Of a stretch of DNA of 16,126 bases, positions 7,563-14,379 are shown piece by piece. A model generated the notes under the pieces. It did not search any database, was not told the origin of the DNA, and saw only the letters and a list, made by a program, of their open reading frames with translations. The stretch spans positions 1 through 16,126 of the forward strand of contig PKSW01000383.1 of assembly GCA_002869465.1 (NCBI GenBank), given 5' to 3'. Made by a program: the position numbers and the translations under genes. Every line of letters begins with the position of its first letter. Positions within the stretch are counted from its first letter, which is position 1. Source of the DNA: Marinilabiliales bacterium (lineage in GTDB: Bacteria > Bacteroidota > Bacteroidia > Bacteroidales > F082).

Positions 7563-8138
7563 TTATTTGAGTTGATCGATTACTTTCGAGATACGGGCAA
7601 AAATCTCATCAATCGTACCCAATCCGTCCACAGTGTAGCATTTGTCCATTTCCTTATAAAAATCAGCCACGGGTTTGGTTTTGGCTTCATATTGTACAAA
7701 CCTGTTCTTAATGGTCTCGGGGTTGTCGTCGCTGCGGCCTTCGATGGCAGCACGTTTGAGCATGCGGTCCATCAGTTCTTCTTCAGCCACTTCCAGGTTT
7801 ATCATGGCAGTAAGTTCTGTATTTAACTTGGCCAGTAACCCGGTGATGATATAAGATTGAACCAGATTGCGAGGGAAACCGTCGAATAAAATACCTTTTT
7901 CATCTTTGTCCAGGTTCTTGATTTTCTTTTCCAGTATTTGAACGATCAATTCATCGGGTACCAGGTTGCCGGCGTCCATCATCGATTTGGCGCATTTTCC
8001 CAACTCGGAGCCTTCGGCAATTTCAGCCCTGAGCAGGTTGCCCGTAGAAATATAGGCGAGTTTATATTTTTCAATGATTTTTTCTGACTGGGTACCTTTC
8101 CCTGATCCAGGGGGACCAAATAGTGCAATGTTTAACAT
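7563..8138 (-). CDS. adk: Adenylate kinase
   Basis: A 191-residue nucleoside monophosphate kinase (ATP + AMP to 2 ADP) in the cytoplasm. It has the P-loop GPPGSGKGT (8-16), the AMP-binding STGNLLR (31-37), LFDGFPRN (84-91) with Arg90, and a short LID around RAAIEGRSDD (129-138). The protein is shorter than the roughly 214 residues of E. coli Adk because the LID lacks the long zinc-type insertion, as is common in Bacteroidota. It carries Asn where Asp is frequent in STGD (Asn34), and Asn where Thr is frequent after DGFPR (Asn91). ATG start 12 nt after the hpt stop; the two form a purine-salvage operon ended by the hairpin at 7511-7538. Confidence 0.96.
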   Translation of the reverse strand: MLNIALFGPPGSGKGTQSEKIIEKYKLAYISTGNLLRAEIAEGSELGKCAKSMMDAGNLVPDELIVQILEKKIKNLDKDEKGILFDGFPRNLVQSYIITGLLAKLNTELTAMINLEVAEEELMDRMLKRAAIEGRSDDNPETIKNRFVQYEAKTKPVADFYKEMDKCYTVDGLGTIDEIFARISKVIDQLK

Positions 8139-8150
8139 ATTCAGTAATCT

Positions 8151-8696
8151 TTATGATTCAACAATTTTATAAATATCTTTGAAATTCCTTCCGTGTTTGT
8201 CATAATCAAGCCCATAGCCTACAATAAAATCATCACCGATTTCCAAACCCACATAATCTATCGGGTATTTTCCCTTGAATGAATTGGGTTTAAACAGCAA
8301 AGTGGCAATTTTAATATCCGCGGCACCTATCATTTTCAACTGTGCCAGTACCCTTTCCATGGTAAGCCCTGAATCGATGATATCCTCAATAATGACCACA
8401 TTCCTGCCTACGATGTCCTCATCAATGCCAATCAACTGCCTGACTGTTTCAGTGGATTTTGTTCCGCTGTAAGATGCCAGTTTTACAAAGGTGATCTCGC
8501 ATGGAAAATCTATCTTATGAAAAAGATCGGAAGCAAACATGAAAGAACCATTCAGAATAGCCAGAAATAAAGGTTTCTTATCATGGAGGTCTTCATTCAT
8601 CCGGTCAGCGATCTTAGCAACTGCCTTGTCTATTTCAGCAAATTTGATGAAAGGTTCAAATTTCTTATCGTGTATTTGTATAATTTTTTGGTCCAT
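8151..8696 (-). CDS. hpt: Hypoxanthine phosphoribosyltransferase
   Basis: A 181-residue type I phosphoribosyltransferase that joins PRPP to hypoxanthine (and often guanine) to give IMP or GMP. The PRPP-binding signature VVIIEDIIDSGLT (100-112) with its acidic pair Glu104-Asp105 is clear. FLAILNGSFMFASDL (44-58) is the PPi loop region, KLASYSGT (72-79) is the flexible active-site loop, and DYVGLEIGDDFIVGYGLDY near the C-terminus is typical of bacterial Hpt. Length is normal. ATG start at 8696, preceded by a TAACTTTG box at 8721-8728. adk follows 12 nt downstream on the same strand; purE is transcribed away on the other side. Confidence 0.95.
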   Translation of the reverse strand: MDQKIIQIHDKKFEPFIKFAEIDKAVAKIADRMNEDLHDKKPLFLAILNGSFMFASDLFHKIDFPCEITFVKLASYSGTKSTETVRQLIGIDEDIVGRNVVIIEDIIDSGLTMERVLAQLKMIGAADIKIATLLFKPNSFKGKYPIDYVGLEIGDDFIVGYGLDYDKHGRNFKDIYKIVES

Positions 8697-8720
8697 GAAG
8701 TAGCAAAGATGAGTGCATTA

Positions 8721-8728
8721 CAAAGTTA
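8721..8728 (-). promoter_or_regulatory. Putative -7 box (TAACTTTG) of hpt-adk
   Basis: Minus-strand TAACTTTG matches TAnnTTTG exactly and lies 24 nt upstream of the hpt ATG. A TTTG at 8746-8743 is the nearest -33 candidate, but a spacing of 14 is short. Confidence 0.4.
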
Positions 8729-8739
8729 AAATTTAGCCA

Positions 8740-8769
8740 TTTCAAAATAACCTGTTTTGCTTATTTTTG
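8740..8769 (+). promoter_or_regulatory. Putative purE promoter (TTTC N18 TATTTTTG)
   Basis: TATTTTTG (8762-8769) matches TAnnTTTG exactly; 18 nt upstream is TTTC (8740-8743), one base off the -33 TTTG. The box ends 21 nt before the purE ATG at 8791. It also contains the TTG at 8767 that would extend purE by eight codons, which argues against that longer start. Confidence 0.5.
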
Positions 8770-8790
8770 CGAAATCTAAATAAACGAATC

Positions 8791-9297
8791 ATGAAAGCGA
8801 TTGTAAGTATAATTATGGGCAGCACGTCCGATTTGAAAGTAATGGAAAAAGCGGCTGCTTTTTTTGAAGAAATGGAAATACCATTTGAAATGAATGCCTT
8901 GTCGGCGCATCGCACACCAGCAGAAGTGGAGAAATTTGCTAAAAATGCAGAAGCAAACGGCTTAAAAGTGATCATTGCCGGTGCCGGTATGGCAGCGCAT
9001 CTGCCAGGGGTAATCGCTTCCATGACGCCATTGCCTGTTATTGGTGTACCGATTAATGCTTCTTTGGATGGTATGGATGCTTTGCTGGCAATCGTGCAGA
9101 TGCCTCCCGGAATTCCCGTGGCAACAGTGGGTATCAATGGAGCACTCAATGCAGCTATTTTGGCAGCGCAGATGATGGCTACAGGTGATAATTCCATGAT
9201 GGATAAAATTAAAACCTACAAGGAAAATCTCAAGCAGAAAATTGTAAAAGCCAATGAGGACCTTAGTAAAGTAGCTTACACGTTCAAAACGAATTAA
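8791..9297 (+). CDS. purE: N5-carboxyaminoimidazole ribonucleotide mutase (class I PurE)
   Basis: A 168-residue PurE, the usual class I length, which converts N5-CAIR to CAIR in de novo purine synthesis. IIMGSTSDLKVM (7-18) binds the phosphate, SAHRTP (38-43) carries the catalytic His40, and AGAGMAAHLPGVIAS and VPINASLDGMDALL are conserved family segments. The start is taken at ATG 8791, because MKAIVSIIMGSTSD is the normal PurE N-terminus and the TTG eight codons upstream lies inside the promoter box. It is not accompanied by purK here. The 3' end is only 3 nt from the end of the convergent O-methyltransferase gene. Confidence 0.95.
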   Translation: MKAIVSIIMGSTSDLKVMEKAAAFFEEMEIPFEMNALSAHRTPAEVEKFAKNAEANGLKVIIAGAGMAAHLPGVIASMTPLPVIGVPINASLDGMDALLAIVQMPPGIPVATVGINGALNAAILAAQMMATGDNSMMDKIKTYKENLKQKIVKANEDLSKVAYTFKTN

Positions 9298-9322
9298 TTA
9301 TTAATTTTTTCGAATTAATAAT
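9297..9322. repeat. AT-only 10-bp inverted repeat at the purE/O-methyltransferase junction
   Basis: ATTATTAATT (9297-9306) and AATTAATAAT (9313-9322) are perfect reverse complements around TTTTCG. The element touches the last base of the purE stop and covers the last codons and stop (9301-9303) of the convergent gene. With no G-C pairs it is a weak hairpin; it may still serve as a 3'-end signal where only 3 nt separate the genes. Confidence 0.45.
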
Positions 9323-9936
9323 AAACCATCGCGGATTGAGAGCATCACTTGCTCTACATCCGTGTCATTTTTTACAAATTCATTAAAAGCGACAATACCC
9401 TGTGTTTCTTTGTCGGTACTGGATGATTTTTCGAGCACCTTGCCACTCCAGATCACATTATCAGCAATGATAAAGCCACCCGGCCTCAGTTTCTGTTTGG
9501 CCATTTTATAGTAATCCACATATTGTTCTTTATCGGCATCAATAAAAACCAGGTCGAATGATTCGTCCAGTGTTGGAATAATATCCAACGCATTGCCCAT
9601 CATCAGTTTAATTTTTTTATCCATTCCTGATTTAGTAATAAACTCCCGGATAAAAGATTCCATTTCTTCGTTTACTTCAATCGTATAGATCAGTGCATCA
9701 TCCGGAATGCCCTGCGCTATGGCAATGGCAGAATAACTTGTAAATGTGCCGATTTCGAGCACCCTTTTAGGTTGGATCATGTGGCAGACCATTTCCAAAA
9801 ATTTTCCTTGGATATGCCCGGAAAGCATACGCGGGTAAAAGGTCCGTAGATGCGTTTGACGGTTGAGTTCCTTTAAAATTTCAATTTCAGGTGTGGTATG
9901 TGTTTCAATATATGCTTCAATTTTCGAATCAATCAT
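9301..9936 (-). CDS. Class I SAM-dependent O-methyltransferase (family 3, CCoAOMT/COMT-like)
   Basis: A 211-residue protein resembling bacterial members of the caffeoyl-CoA/catechol O-methyltransferase family. Motif I RVLEIGTFTSYSAIAIA (58-74) binds S-adenosylmethionine, Glu87 in YTIEVNEE should contact the ribose, and the metal-binding residues Asp133 (VFIDADK) and Asp159-Asn160 (IIADNVIWSG) are all present, so it should be an active, divalent-metal-dependent enzyme. The methyl acceptor is unknown; family members use small catechol-type hydroxyls. It overlaps the upstream M16 peptidase gene by 8 nt and is probably translated by coupling from the same mRNA. An AT-only inverted repeat covers its last codons. 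Confidence 0.88.
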   Translation of the reverse strand: MIDSKIEAYIETHTTPEIEILKELNRQTHLRTFYPRMLSGHIQGKFLEMVCHMIQPKRVLEIGTFTSYSAIAIAQGIPDDALIYTIEVNEEMESFIREFITKSGMDKKIKLMMGNALDIIPTLDESFDLVFIDADKEQYVDYYKMAKQKLRPGGFIIADNVIWSGKVLEKSSSTDKETQGIVAFNEFVKNDTDVEQVMLSIRDGLLLIRKN

Positions 9937-11164
9937 ATGATTTGGCGTTGTAAATTAATGTGCTTAAGTTGTTGATATCAAATATCTCGTTGGCAACTTC
10001 CAATATACCTTCAGCGGTGATCAGGTCTATTTCAGCAAGAATTTCCTCGTAAGTTTTTACCCGTGGTTTATTCAAATGGCTTTTAGCTATGCCGAGCATC
10101 TCATTCAGGTTCGATTCGTAATTAATGGCCAATTGACCAATCAGTTGTCTTTTGGCGCGCTGTAATTGAATGTTGCCCAGTTTGTTGTCGGAAAGTCGCC
10201 TCATTTCCTTGATCACCAGTTGAATACCTTTATCGACATGAGACGGATCTGTTCCCAGGTAAATAGCAAAAATACCGCTATCAGAATAAGGCTGGTACAT
10301 GGATTCAATTCCATAGGCAAATCCATATTTTTCCCTGATACCAAGACTCAGGCGGGAATTCAATGCCGGGCCACCGAGCAGGTTGTTCAGCAGCAATAAG
10401 GTGTTCTTTTTGGGATGGGTTCGCGGGTAGGCCAAGTTGCCCACCATACAATGTGATAAATAGGAATCTTTATCAATCCTGATAGTTGAGGCTTTGTAGG
10501 TTGTAAAGGGCTGACGTCCGTTATGCTTCGAAGACGACCTGATATGTCCAAAATAATCTTCCACCAGTTTGATCAGTTTCTCAAACTTGATACGACCGGC
10601 CGATGCAATTACCATTTGCTCTGTGCTGTAATTGTTTTTAATGAAACGAAAAATATCCTGTTTTTTGAACTTCTTAACGGTTTCAATCCTGCCCAGTATA
10701 TTCCCGGCCAAAGGATGTCCGCTAAAGATCTGTGCTTCAAAATCATCAAATATCAATTCTGACGGACTGTCGTTGTAGGAGTTGATTTCATCAATTACTA
10801 TGTCCTTTTCCTTTTTTATTTCTTTTTCAGGAAAGATCGAGCTGAAAGCCACATCGGCAAACAAGTCAAGCACAACATTATAATACGGGCGCAAAAAAGA
10901 AGCGTAAATACAGGTTTCTTCCTTTGTGGTGTATGCGTTCAGTTCGCCGCCCACATTTTCGATCCTGCTTAAAACATGATATGCTTTTCGTTTTTTTGTG
11001 CCTTTGAAAATAAGGTGCTCGATAAAATGGGCCATACCGTTTTCGGGTTCTTTTTCATCCCTCGAGCCCGTGTCTACCATCAGTCCGCAATGCGCCACAT
11101 TGCTTTCCACCTGTTTGTGGATTAGCCTGATGCCATTCTTCAACTGATGATACTGGTATGCCAA
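9929..11164 (-). CDS. M16 family zinc metallopeptidase (processing-peptidase-like)
   Basis: About 411 residues with both M16 domains. The inverted zinc motif HFIEH (46-50, counted from the TTG at 11164) supplies two His ligands and the catalytic Glu49; the third ligand is Glu126 in IDEINSYNDSP, 76 residues on, as expected. The C-terminal half keeps SLGIREKYGFAYGI, the Arg/Tyr region that binds the substrate backbone. No signal peptide is seen, so it is likely cytoplasmic. There is no in-frame ATG between the upstream stop (11242-11240) and well inside the domain. TTG 11182 is the longest start, but it overlaps a TAACTTTG promoter box, so I prefer TTG 11164. That start gives AYQYHQLKNGIRLIH, the usual family N-terminus, after an A-rich leader. 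It overlaps the O-methyltransferase gene by 8 nt. Confidence 0.88.
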   Translation of the reverse strand: MAYQYHQLKNGIRLIHKQVESNVAHCGLMVDTGSRDEKEPENGMAHFIEHLIFKGTKKRKAYHVLSRIENVGGELNAYTTKEETCIYASFLRPYYNVVLDLFADVAFSSIFPEKEIKKEKDIVIDEINSYNDSPSELIFDDFEAQIFSGHPLAGNILGRIETVKKFKKQDIFRFIKNNYSTEQMVIASAGRIKFEKLIKLVEDYFGHIRSSSKHNGRQPFTTYKASTIRIDKDSYLSHCMVGNLAYPRTHPKKNTLLLLNNLLGGPALNSRLSLGIREKYGFAYGIESMYQPYSDSGIFAIYLGTDPSHVDKGIQLVIKEMRRLSDNKLGNIQLQRAKRQLIGQLAINYESNLNEMLGIAKSHLNKPRVKTYEEILAEIDLITAEGILEVANEIFDINNLSTLIYNAKSYD

Positions 11165-11179
11165 TGGTTTTGTTTTCAG

Positions 11180-11208
11180 CAAAGTTAAAAGATAATACGG
11201 CTGGTCAA
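11180..11208 (-). promoter_or_regulatory. Promoter of the M16 peptidase/O-methyltransferase operon (TTG N18 TAACTTTG)
   Basis: On the minus strand TTG (11208-11206) is followed after 18 nt by TAACTTTG (11187-11180), an exact TAnnTTTG box. Transcription should begin about 5-7 nt beyond it, near 11174, leaving a leader of about 10 nt before TTG 11164. This decides against TTG 11182 as the start. Confidence 0.55.
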
Positions 11209-11229
11209 CTGATGTAAAATTACATTTTG

Positions 11230-11237
11230 TATTTTTG
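11230..11237 (+). promoter_or_regulatory. Putative -7 box (TATTTTTG) of the K+ channel gene
   Basis: TATTTTTG matches TAnnTTTG exactly; 18 nt upstream is ACTG (11208-11211), a poor -33. It ends only 8 nt before ATG 11246, so the mRNA would be leaderless from that ATG or would use the in-frame ATG at 11255. Confidence 0.35.
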
Positions 11238-11245
11238 ATTCAAAC

Positions 11246-11917
11246 ATGTACCATATGCCTTATACTAAAATCCGCAATAAGAGATCCATTCGGAATACAT
11301 TTTTATTCTGGCTTTGTTTTATCTACATATTTATTATCGGATTGTTCGACAATGGTCAGATGAGAGACATCATGTATTATGTGGTCATAGCTGCCATTTA
11401 TTTTTCAGCAGTACTGGTAATTGCTGACAAGAACTACAGGTTTTTTTATATAGCAATTACATTGGTTTTATTAGATGTGGTTACCAAACTTTTTGATCTG
11501 GAGAATTTTTCAGTTGTAACTTCCCTGGCTTCTTTATTGTTTTTTCTTTTTGTAATTTACAAGCTGGTGGTCAGGATTGCATCGAGTAAGATTGTTGGTG
11601 CACTTGAATTTATTGAAGCGATCAATATTTACTTGCTATTTGGGATCATCGGCTCGGTTCTGTTCAGGGTGGTGTATGCGAATGATCCGAATTCTTTTAA
11701 TTATCCGGGGGAAACACTGCGGGAAACCGCTGATTTTTTGTATTTTAGTTTTGTTACTATATCCACGCTGGGATATGGCGATATCACGCCAAATGATTCA
11801 TTTGCCAAATCACTTTCCATTTTTTTAAGTGTAACGGGTCAGTTATACCTTGCCATGATCATCGCCATGCTTGTCGGGAAATATTTAAGCCTGCCAAAAG
11901 ATGATAAAATGGTCTGA
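11246..11917 (+). CDS. Six-helix potassium channel protein (Ion_trans_2 type)
   Basis: A 223-residue membrane protein. Hydrophobic helices lie near residues 17-36, 43-60, 64-80, 86-112, 120-140 and 190-212. A re-entrant pore loop between the last two carries the K+ selectivity filter TLGYGD (174-179). The fourth helix region has few positively charged residues at regular spacing, so voltage gating is not evident. There is no C-terminal RCK/TrkA nucleotide-binding domain; the protein ends about ten residues after the last helix. It should form a tetrameric K+ channel in the inner membrane, with gating unknown. Starts at ATG 11246 or the in-frame ATG 11255. It is convergent with holA (13 nt between stops), with no visible terminator there. 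Confidence 0.87.
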   Translation: MYHMPYTKIRNKRSIRNTFLFWLCFIYIFIIGLFDNGQMRDIMYYVVIAAIYFSAVLVIADKNYRFFYIAITLVLLDVVTKLFDLENFSVVTSLASLLFFLFVIYKLVVRIASSKIVGALEFIEAINIYLLFGIIGSVLFRVVYANDPNSFNYPGETLRETADFLYFSFVTISTLGYGDITPNDSFAKSLSIFLSVTGQLYLAMIIAMLVGKYLSLPKDDKMV

Positions 11918-11930
11918 TGAATTGATCATG

Positions 11931-12938
11931 TCAGGCATGAATAATTTTGAAAACCAATTCCTTTAATTCGCCATAATCATTTCCCTCGGTGCTTCCAACA
12001 CCTTTGCTTTTCAGGTCGAGGGTTCTGATGTCAGAAATAATATTTTTTATTTTTTGTGGAGAATAGGCTGCAGAGGCATATTTATAGTCTTTTAAAAAGA
12101 ATGGATTAACACCTATCTCAGCTGCAATCGTTTTTGGGTCTTTATTTTTTAATTGATGATATAGAAACACTTTCATAAAATAGTTATGAAGCATGACAGT
12201 GATCATTTGTAAGGGGTGTTCTTTTGGGTTGGCTTCAAAATATTGAACGATGCGTTGGGCTTTTAAATCGTTTCTTGTTCCCAACGCATTTTGAAATTCA
12301 AACACATTAAAATCCTTGCTGATGCCTATGTTTCGCTCAATATCATCTTCGGTGATGGATTGGCCTGGCTCAACATTGATGATCAGTTTTTCAATTTCGT
12401 TATAAATTTTGCCCAGATCGTTGCCCAGGTGGTCGGAAAGCAACCTGGACGCTACGGGATTGATACCATATCCCAGATTTCTTGTTGTGCTTTCAATCCA
12501 GGCAGGTATCTGGTTATCATATAAACGCTGCGATTCATAAAGCACCACATTTTTAGTCGCGTTTAATTTTTTATAAAAAGCTTTTCGTTTATCCAGTTTC
12601 CGGTATTTGTAATTGATCACCAATATGGTCGTTTCCATATATGAATCCAGGTAAGTCTCCAGTTCCTCAATTGATTTGATATCCTGCGCTTCTTTTACAA
12701 TTACCAGCTGGTAATTACCCATCATGGGGAACCTGCGCGACAAATCGATCAGGTCCCTTACACTGACATCCCTGCCATACACGATTGACTGGTTGAATTC
12801 CTTCACACTTTTATCCAGCACATGCTCTTCAATATAATTAGTCAACTGATCAATAAAAAAAGACTCTTCTCCGTAAAAAAAGTAAACCGGAAAGAAAATC
12901 TTGTTGTCAATATCGTTAGTGATTTGTTCTAAACGCAA
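11931..12938 (-). CDS. holA: DNA polymerase III subunit delta
   Basis: A 335-residue HolA, the clamp-loader subunit that opens the beta sliding clamp. Typical segments are the N-terminal FFPVYFFYGEESFFIDQL (15-32), LIDLSRRFPMMGNYQLVIVKEAQ (beta-interaction region of domain I), and LSDHLGNDLGKIYNEIEKLI followed by NVFEFQNALG in the later domains. Length is normal for the family. The first codon is TTG, 2 nt after the amn stop. The upstream in-frame codons back to the stop at 12974-12972 contain no ATG, and homologue-like sequence begins exactly at this TTG, so it is likely the true start, translationally coupled to amn. It is convergent with the K+ channel gene. Confidence 0.92.
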   Translation of the reverse strand: MRLEQITNDIDNKIFFPVYFFYGEESFFIDQLTNYIEEHVLDKSVKEFNQSIVYGRDVSVRDLIDLSRRFPMMGNYQLVIVKEAQDIKSIEELETYLDSYMETTILVINYKYRKLDKRKAFYKKLNATKNVVLYESQRLYDNQIPAWIESTTRNLGYGINPVASRLLSDHLGNDLGKIYNEIEKLIINVEPGQSITEDDIERNIGISKDFNVFEFQNALGTRNDLKAQRIVQYFEANPKEHPLQMITVMLHNYFMKVFLYHQLKNKDPKTIAAEIGVNPFFLKDYKYASAAYSPQKIKNIISDIRTLDLKSKGVGSTEGNDYGELKELVFKIIHA

Positions 12939-12940
12939 GG

Positions 12941-13711
12941 TTAAAATTTTAGATGTTTCACAGTTAATCCTTTATTTATAAGCTGTTTTAACGACTCGAT
13001 GCCGATGGCAAGATGGTCTTCAACAAATTGGGTGCTTACTTTTTTATCACTATCGGCTGTTTTTATGCCCTCCGGAATCATAGGCTGGTCAGATACCAGC
13101 AGCAGGGCACCGGTTGGTATTTCGTTTGCAAAACCTACGGTAAAGATGGTAGCAGTTTCCATGTCAATAGCCATACTTCTTGTTTTACGAAGGTACTTTT
13201 TAAATTTTTCATCATGTTCCCAAACCCTGCGGTTGGTGGTAAAAACAGTTCCTGTCCAGTAATCCTTTTTAAAATCACGAATGGTAGTTGAAATGGCTTT
13301 TTGAAGACTAAATGCAGGAAGTGCAGGAACGATGGCGGGAATATAATCGTCAGAAGTACCTTCACCACGGATGGCAGCAATGGGTAAGATCAAATCCCCC
13401 ACCTGGTTTTTCTTTTTTAAACCTCCGCATTTTCCCAAAAACAAAACAGCTTTCGGGTTAATTCCACTCAATAAGTCCATGATCGTAGCTGCATTGGAAC
13501 TGCCAATACCGAAATTGATCATGGTGATATTGTCTTTGGTAGCACAAGGCATGGGTAACCCCCGGCCAACAATCTCAACTTCATTATTTTTGGCAAATGT
13601 TTCCAGGTATTGGGTAAAGTTTGTCAAAAGGATATAAGCTCCAAATTTCTCAATTTCCAAACCTGTATATCTTGGCAGCCAATTATTTACTATCTCGCTT
13701 TTTGTCTTCAT
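12941..13711 (-). CDS. amn: AMP nucleosidase (short form)
   Basis: A 256-residue member of the nucleoside phosphorylase/hydrolase superfamily that resembles the short Bacteroidota AMP nucleosidase, which splits AMP into adenine and ribose 5-phosphate and so controls the adenylate pool. It lacks the extra N-terminal domain of the roughly 480-residue E. coli Amn. Visible motifs are FGIGSSNAATIMDLL, VLFLGKCGGLKKK (phosphate/ribose region), SMAIDMETATIF with the substrate-binding Met-Glu pair, and LLLVSDQPMIPEG. ATG 13711 has an A/T-rich leader and a good TTTG N18 TACTTTTG promoter. holA starts 2 nt after its stop. Confidence 0.9.
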   Translation of the reverse strand: MKTKSEIVNNWLPRYTGLEIEKFGAYILLTNFTQYLETFAKNNEVEIVGRGLPMPCATKDNITMINFGIGSSNAATIMDLLSGINPKAVLFLGKCGGLKKKNQVGDLILPIAAIRGEGTSDDYIPAIVPALPAFSLQKAISTTIRDFKKDYWTGTVFTTNRRVWEHDEKFKKYLRKTRSMAIDMETATIFTVGFANEIPTGALLLVSDQPMIPEGIKTADSDKKVSTQFVEDHLAIGIESLKQLINKGLTVKHLKF

Positions 13712-13732
13712 TTTAATTCATCTGATTTGACG

Positions 13733-13762
13733 CAAAAGTACTGAATTGTATCGTATTTCAAA
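13733..13762 (-). promoter_or_regulatory. Promoter of amn-holA (TTTG N18 TACTTTTG)
   Basis: On the minus strand TTTG (13762-13759) and TACTTTTG (13740-13733) are both exact matches to the Bacteroidota -33 and -7 elements, with a spacing of 18. The -7 box ends 21 nt before the amn ATG. This is the best-formed promoter in the window. Confidence 0.65.
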
Positions 13763-13821
13763 CTTAGTGGAAGACTATACGGAACTAATTATTATATTAT
13801 TTTAGCCATAATCTAATCGCA

Positions 13822-14283
13822 ATGCAACAATTGAATTTGCCACTATACCCTTTAAAAACTAGGGATGTTGACCAAAAGCAGGAAGTATTCGATATCATCA
13901 GGAAAAAGTACATCCTGCTGAATCCTGAAGAATGGGTGCGTCAACAATTTATTCACTATCTCATTCATGAGAAAAACTACCCGGCTTCTCTGATCAGTAT
14001 TGAAAAAGGGATCAGGGTATTGGGTATGCAAAAACGATTTGATGCCGTTGTGGCGGGACAGGCGGGAGAACCCGTTGCGCTCATTGAATTTAAATCGCCG
14101 GATGTAAAAATTGATCAGAAGACATTCGAGCAGATTGCCCGGTACAATATGCAACTGAAAGTTCAATTTTTAATCGTGTCCAACGGAATGAAGCATTACT
14201 GCTGCTTCGTAGATTATTTGAATAAAACCTATTCATTTCTTGAAAATATACCTGACTACACTGATTTGATAATGAGAGACTGA
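13822..14283 (+). CDS. Stand-alone HsdR-N-like PD-(D/E)XK nuclease-fold protein
   Basis: A 153-residue protein resembling the N-terminal nuclease domain of type I restriction HsdR subunits (HSDR_N_2 type), with no helicase or other domain. The catalytic set is intact: Asp74 in KRFDAVV, Glu89 and Lys91 in LIEFKSP, and the Gln104-x-x-x-Tyr108 motif in EQIARYN that accompanies this core in HsdR and RecB-type nucleases. EEWVRQQF (36-43) could supply the helix-borne acidic residue. No hsdM, hsdS or helicase gene is nearby; the neighbours are amn-holA (divergent) and DUF3822-rsmD. That context suggests a housekeeping role in DNA repair or replication rather than restriction, but the role is unknown. 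ATG 13822 gives the expected N-terminus; no clear TAnnTTTG box was found upstream. Confidence 0.85.
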   Translation: MQQLNLPLYPLKTRDVDQKQEVFDIIRKKYILLNPEEWVRQQFIHYLIHEKNYPASLISIEKGIRVLGMQKRFDAVVAGQAGEPVALIEFKSPDVKIDQKTFEQIARYNMQLKVQFLIVSNGMKHYCCFVDYLNKTYSFLENIPDYTDLIMRD

Positions 14284-14351
14284 TGAATTTCCGGTTATAA
14301 TTCAAAATGAATAATAAATAGAAAATATAAACCAAGAACCCAAAAAATTTA

Positions 14352-14359
14352 TAAATTTG
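14352..14359 (+). promoter_or_regulatory. Putative -7 box (TAAATTTG) for the downstream membrane-protein gene
   Basis: TAAATTTG matches TAnnTTTG and ends 20 nt before ATG 14380. No -33 TTTG was found at the right distance. A TTG at 14362 that would extend the gene by six codons lies just behind this box and is unlikely to be the start. Confidence 0.35.
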
Positions 14360-14379
14360 CTTTGCAAAATATATCACTC

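Noticed and set aside
8767..8790. Eight-codon N-terminal extension of purE from TTG 8767
   Set aside because: The TTG lies inside the TATTTTTG promoter box and the extra residues are not part of normal PurE.
8742..9197. Long minus-strand open frame antisense to purE
   Set aside because: It is rich in Ala, Ile and Pro in a pattern expected from reading purE backwards; purE has every family motif, and the antisense frame has no recognisable domain.
11918..11930. Terminator between the convergent K+ channel and holA genes
   Set aside because: The 13-nt gap holds only a small TGATCA palindrome and no hairpin with a T-run.
13822..14283. Part of a restriction-modification or other defence system
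   Set aside because: No methylase, specificity, helicase or mobile-element gene is near, and all neighbours are housekeeping genes.
14362..14379. Six-codon extension of the pseudopilin-like protein from TTG 14362
   Set aside because: It starts 3 nt after a TAAATTTG box, while ATG 14380 gives a proper Met-Lys-Lys membrane-helix N-terminus.
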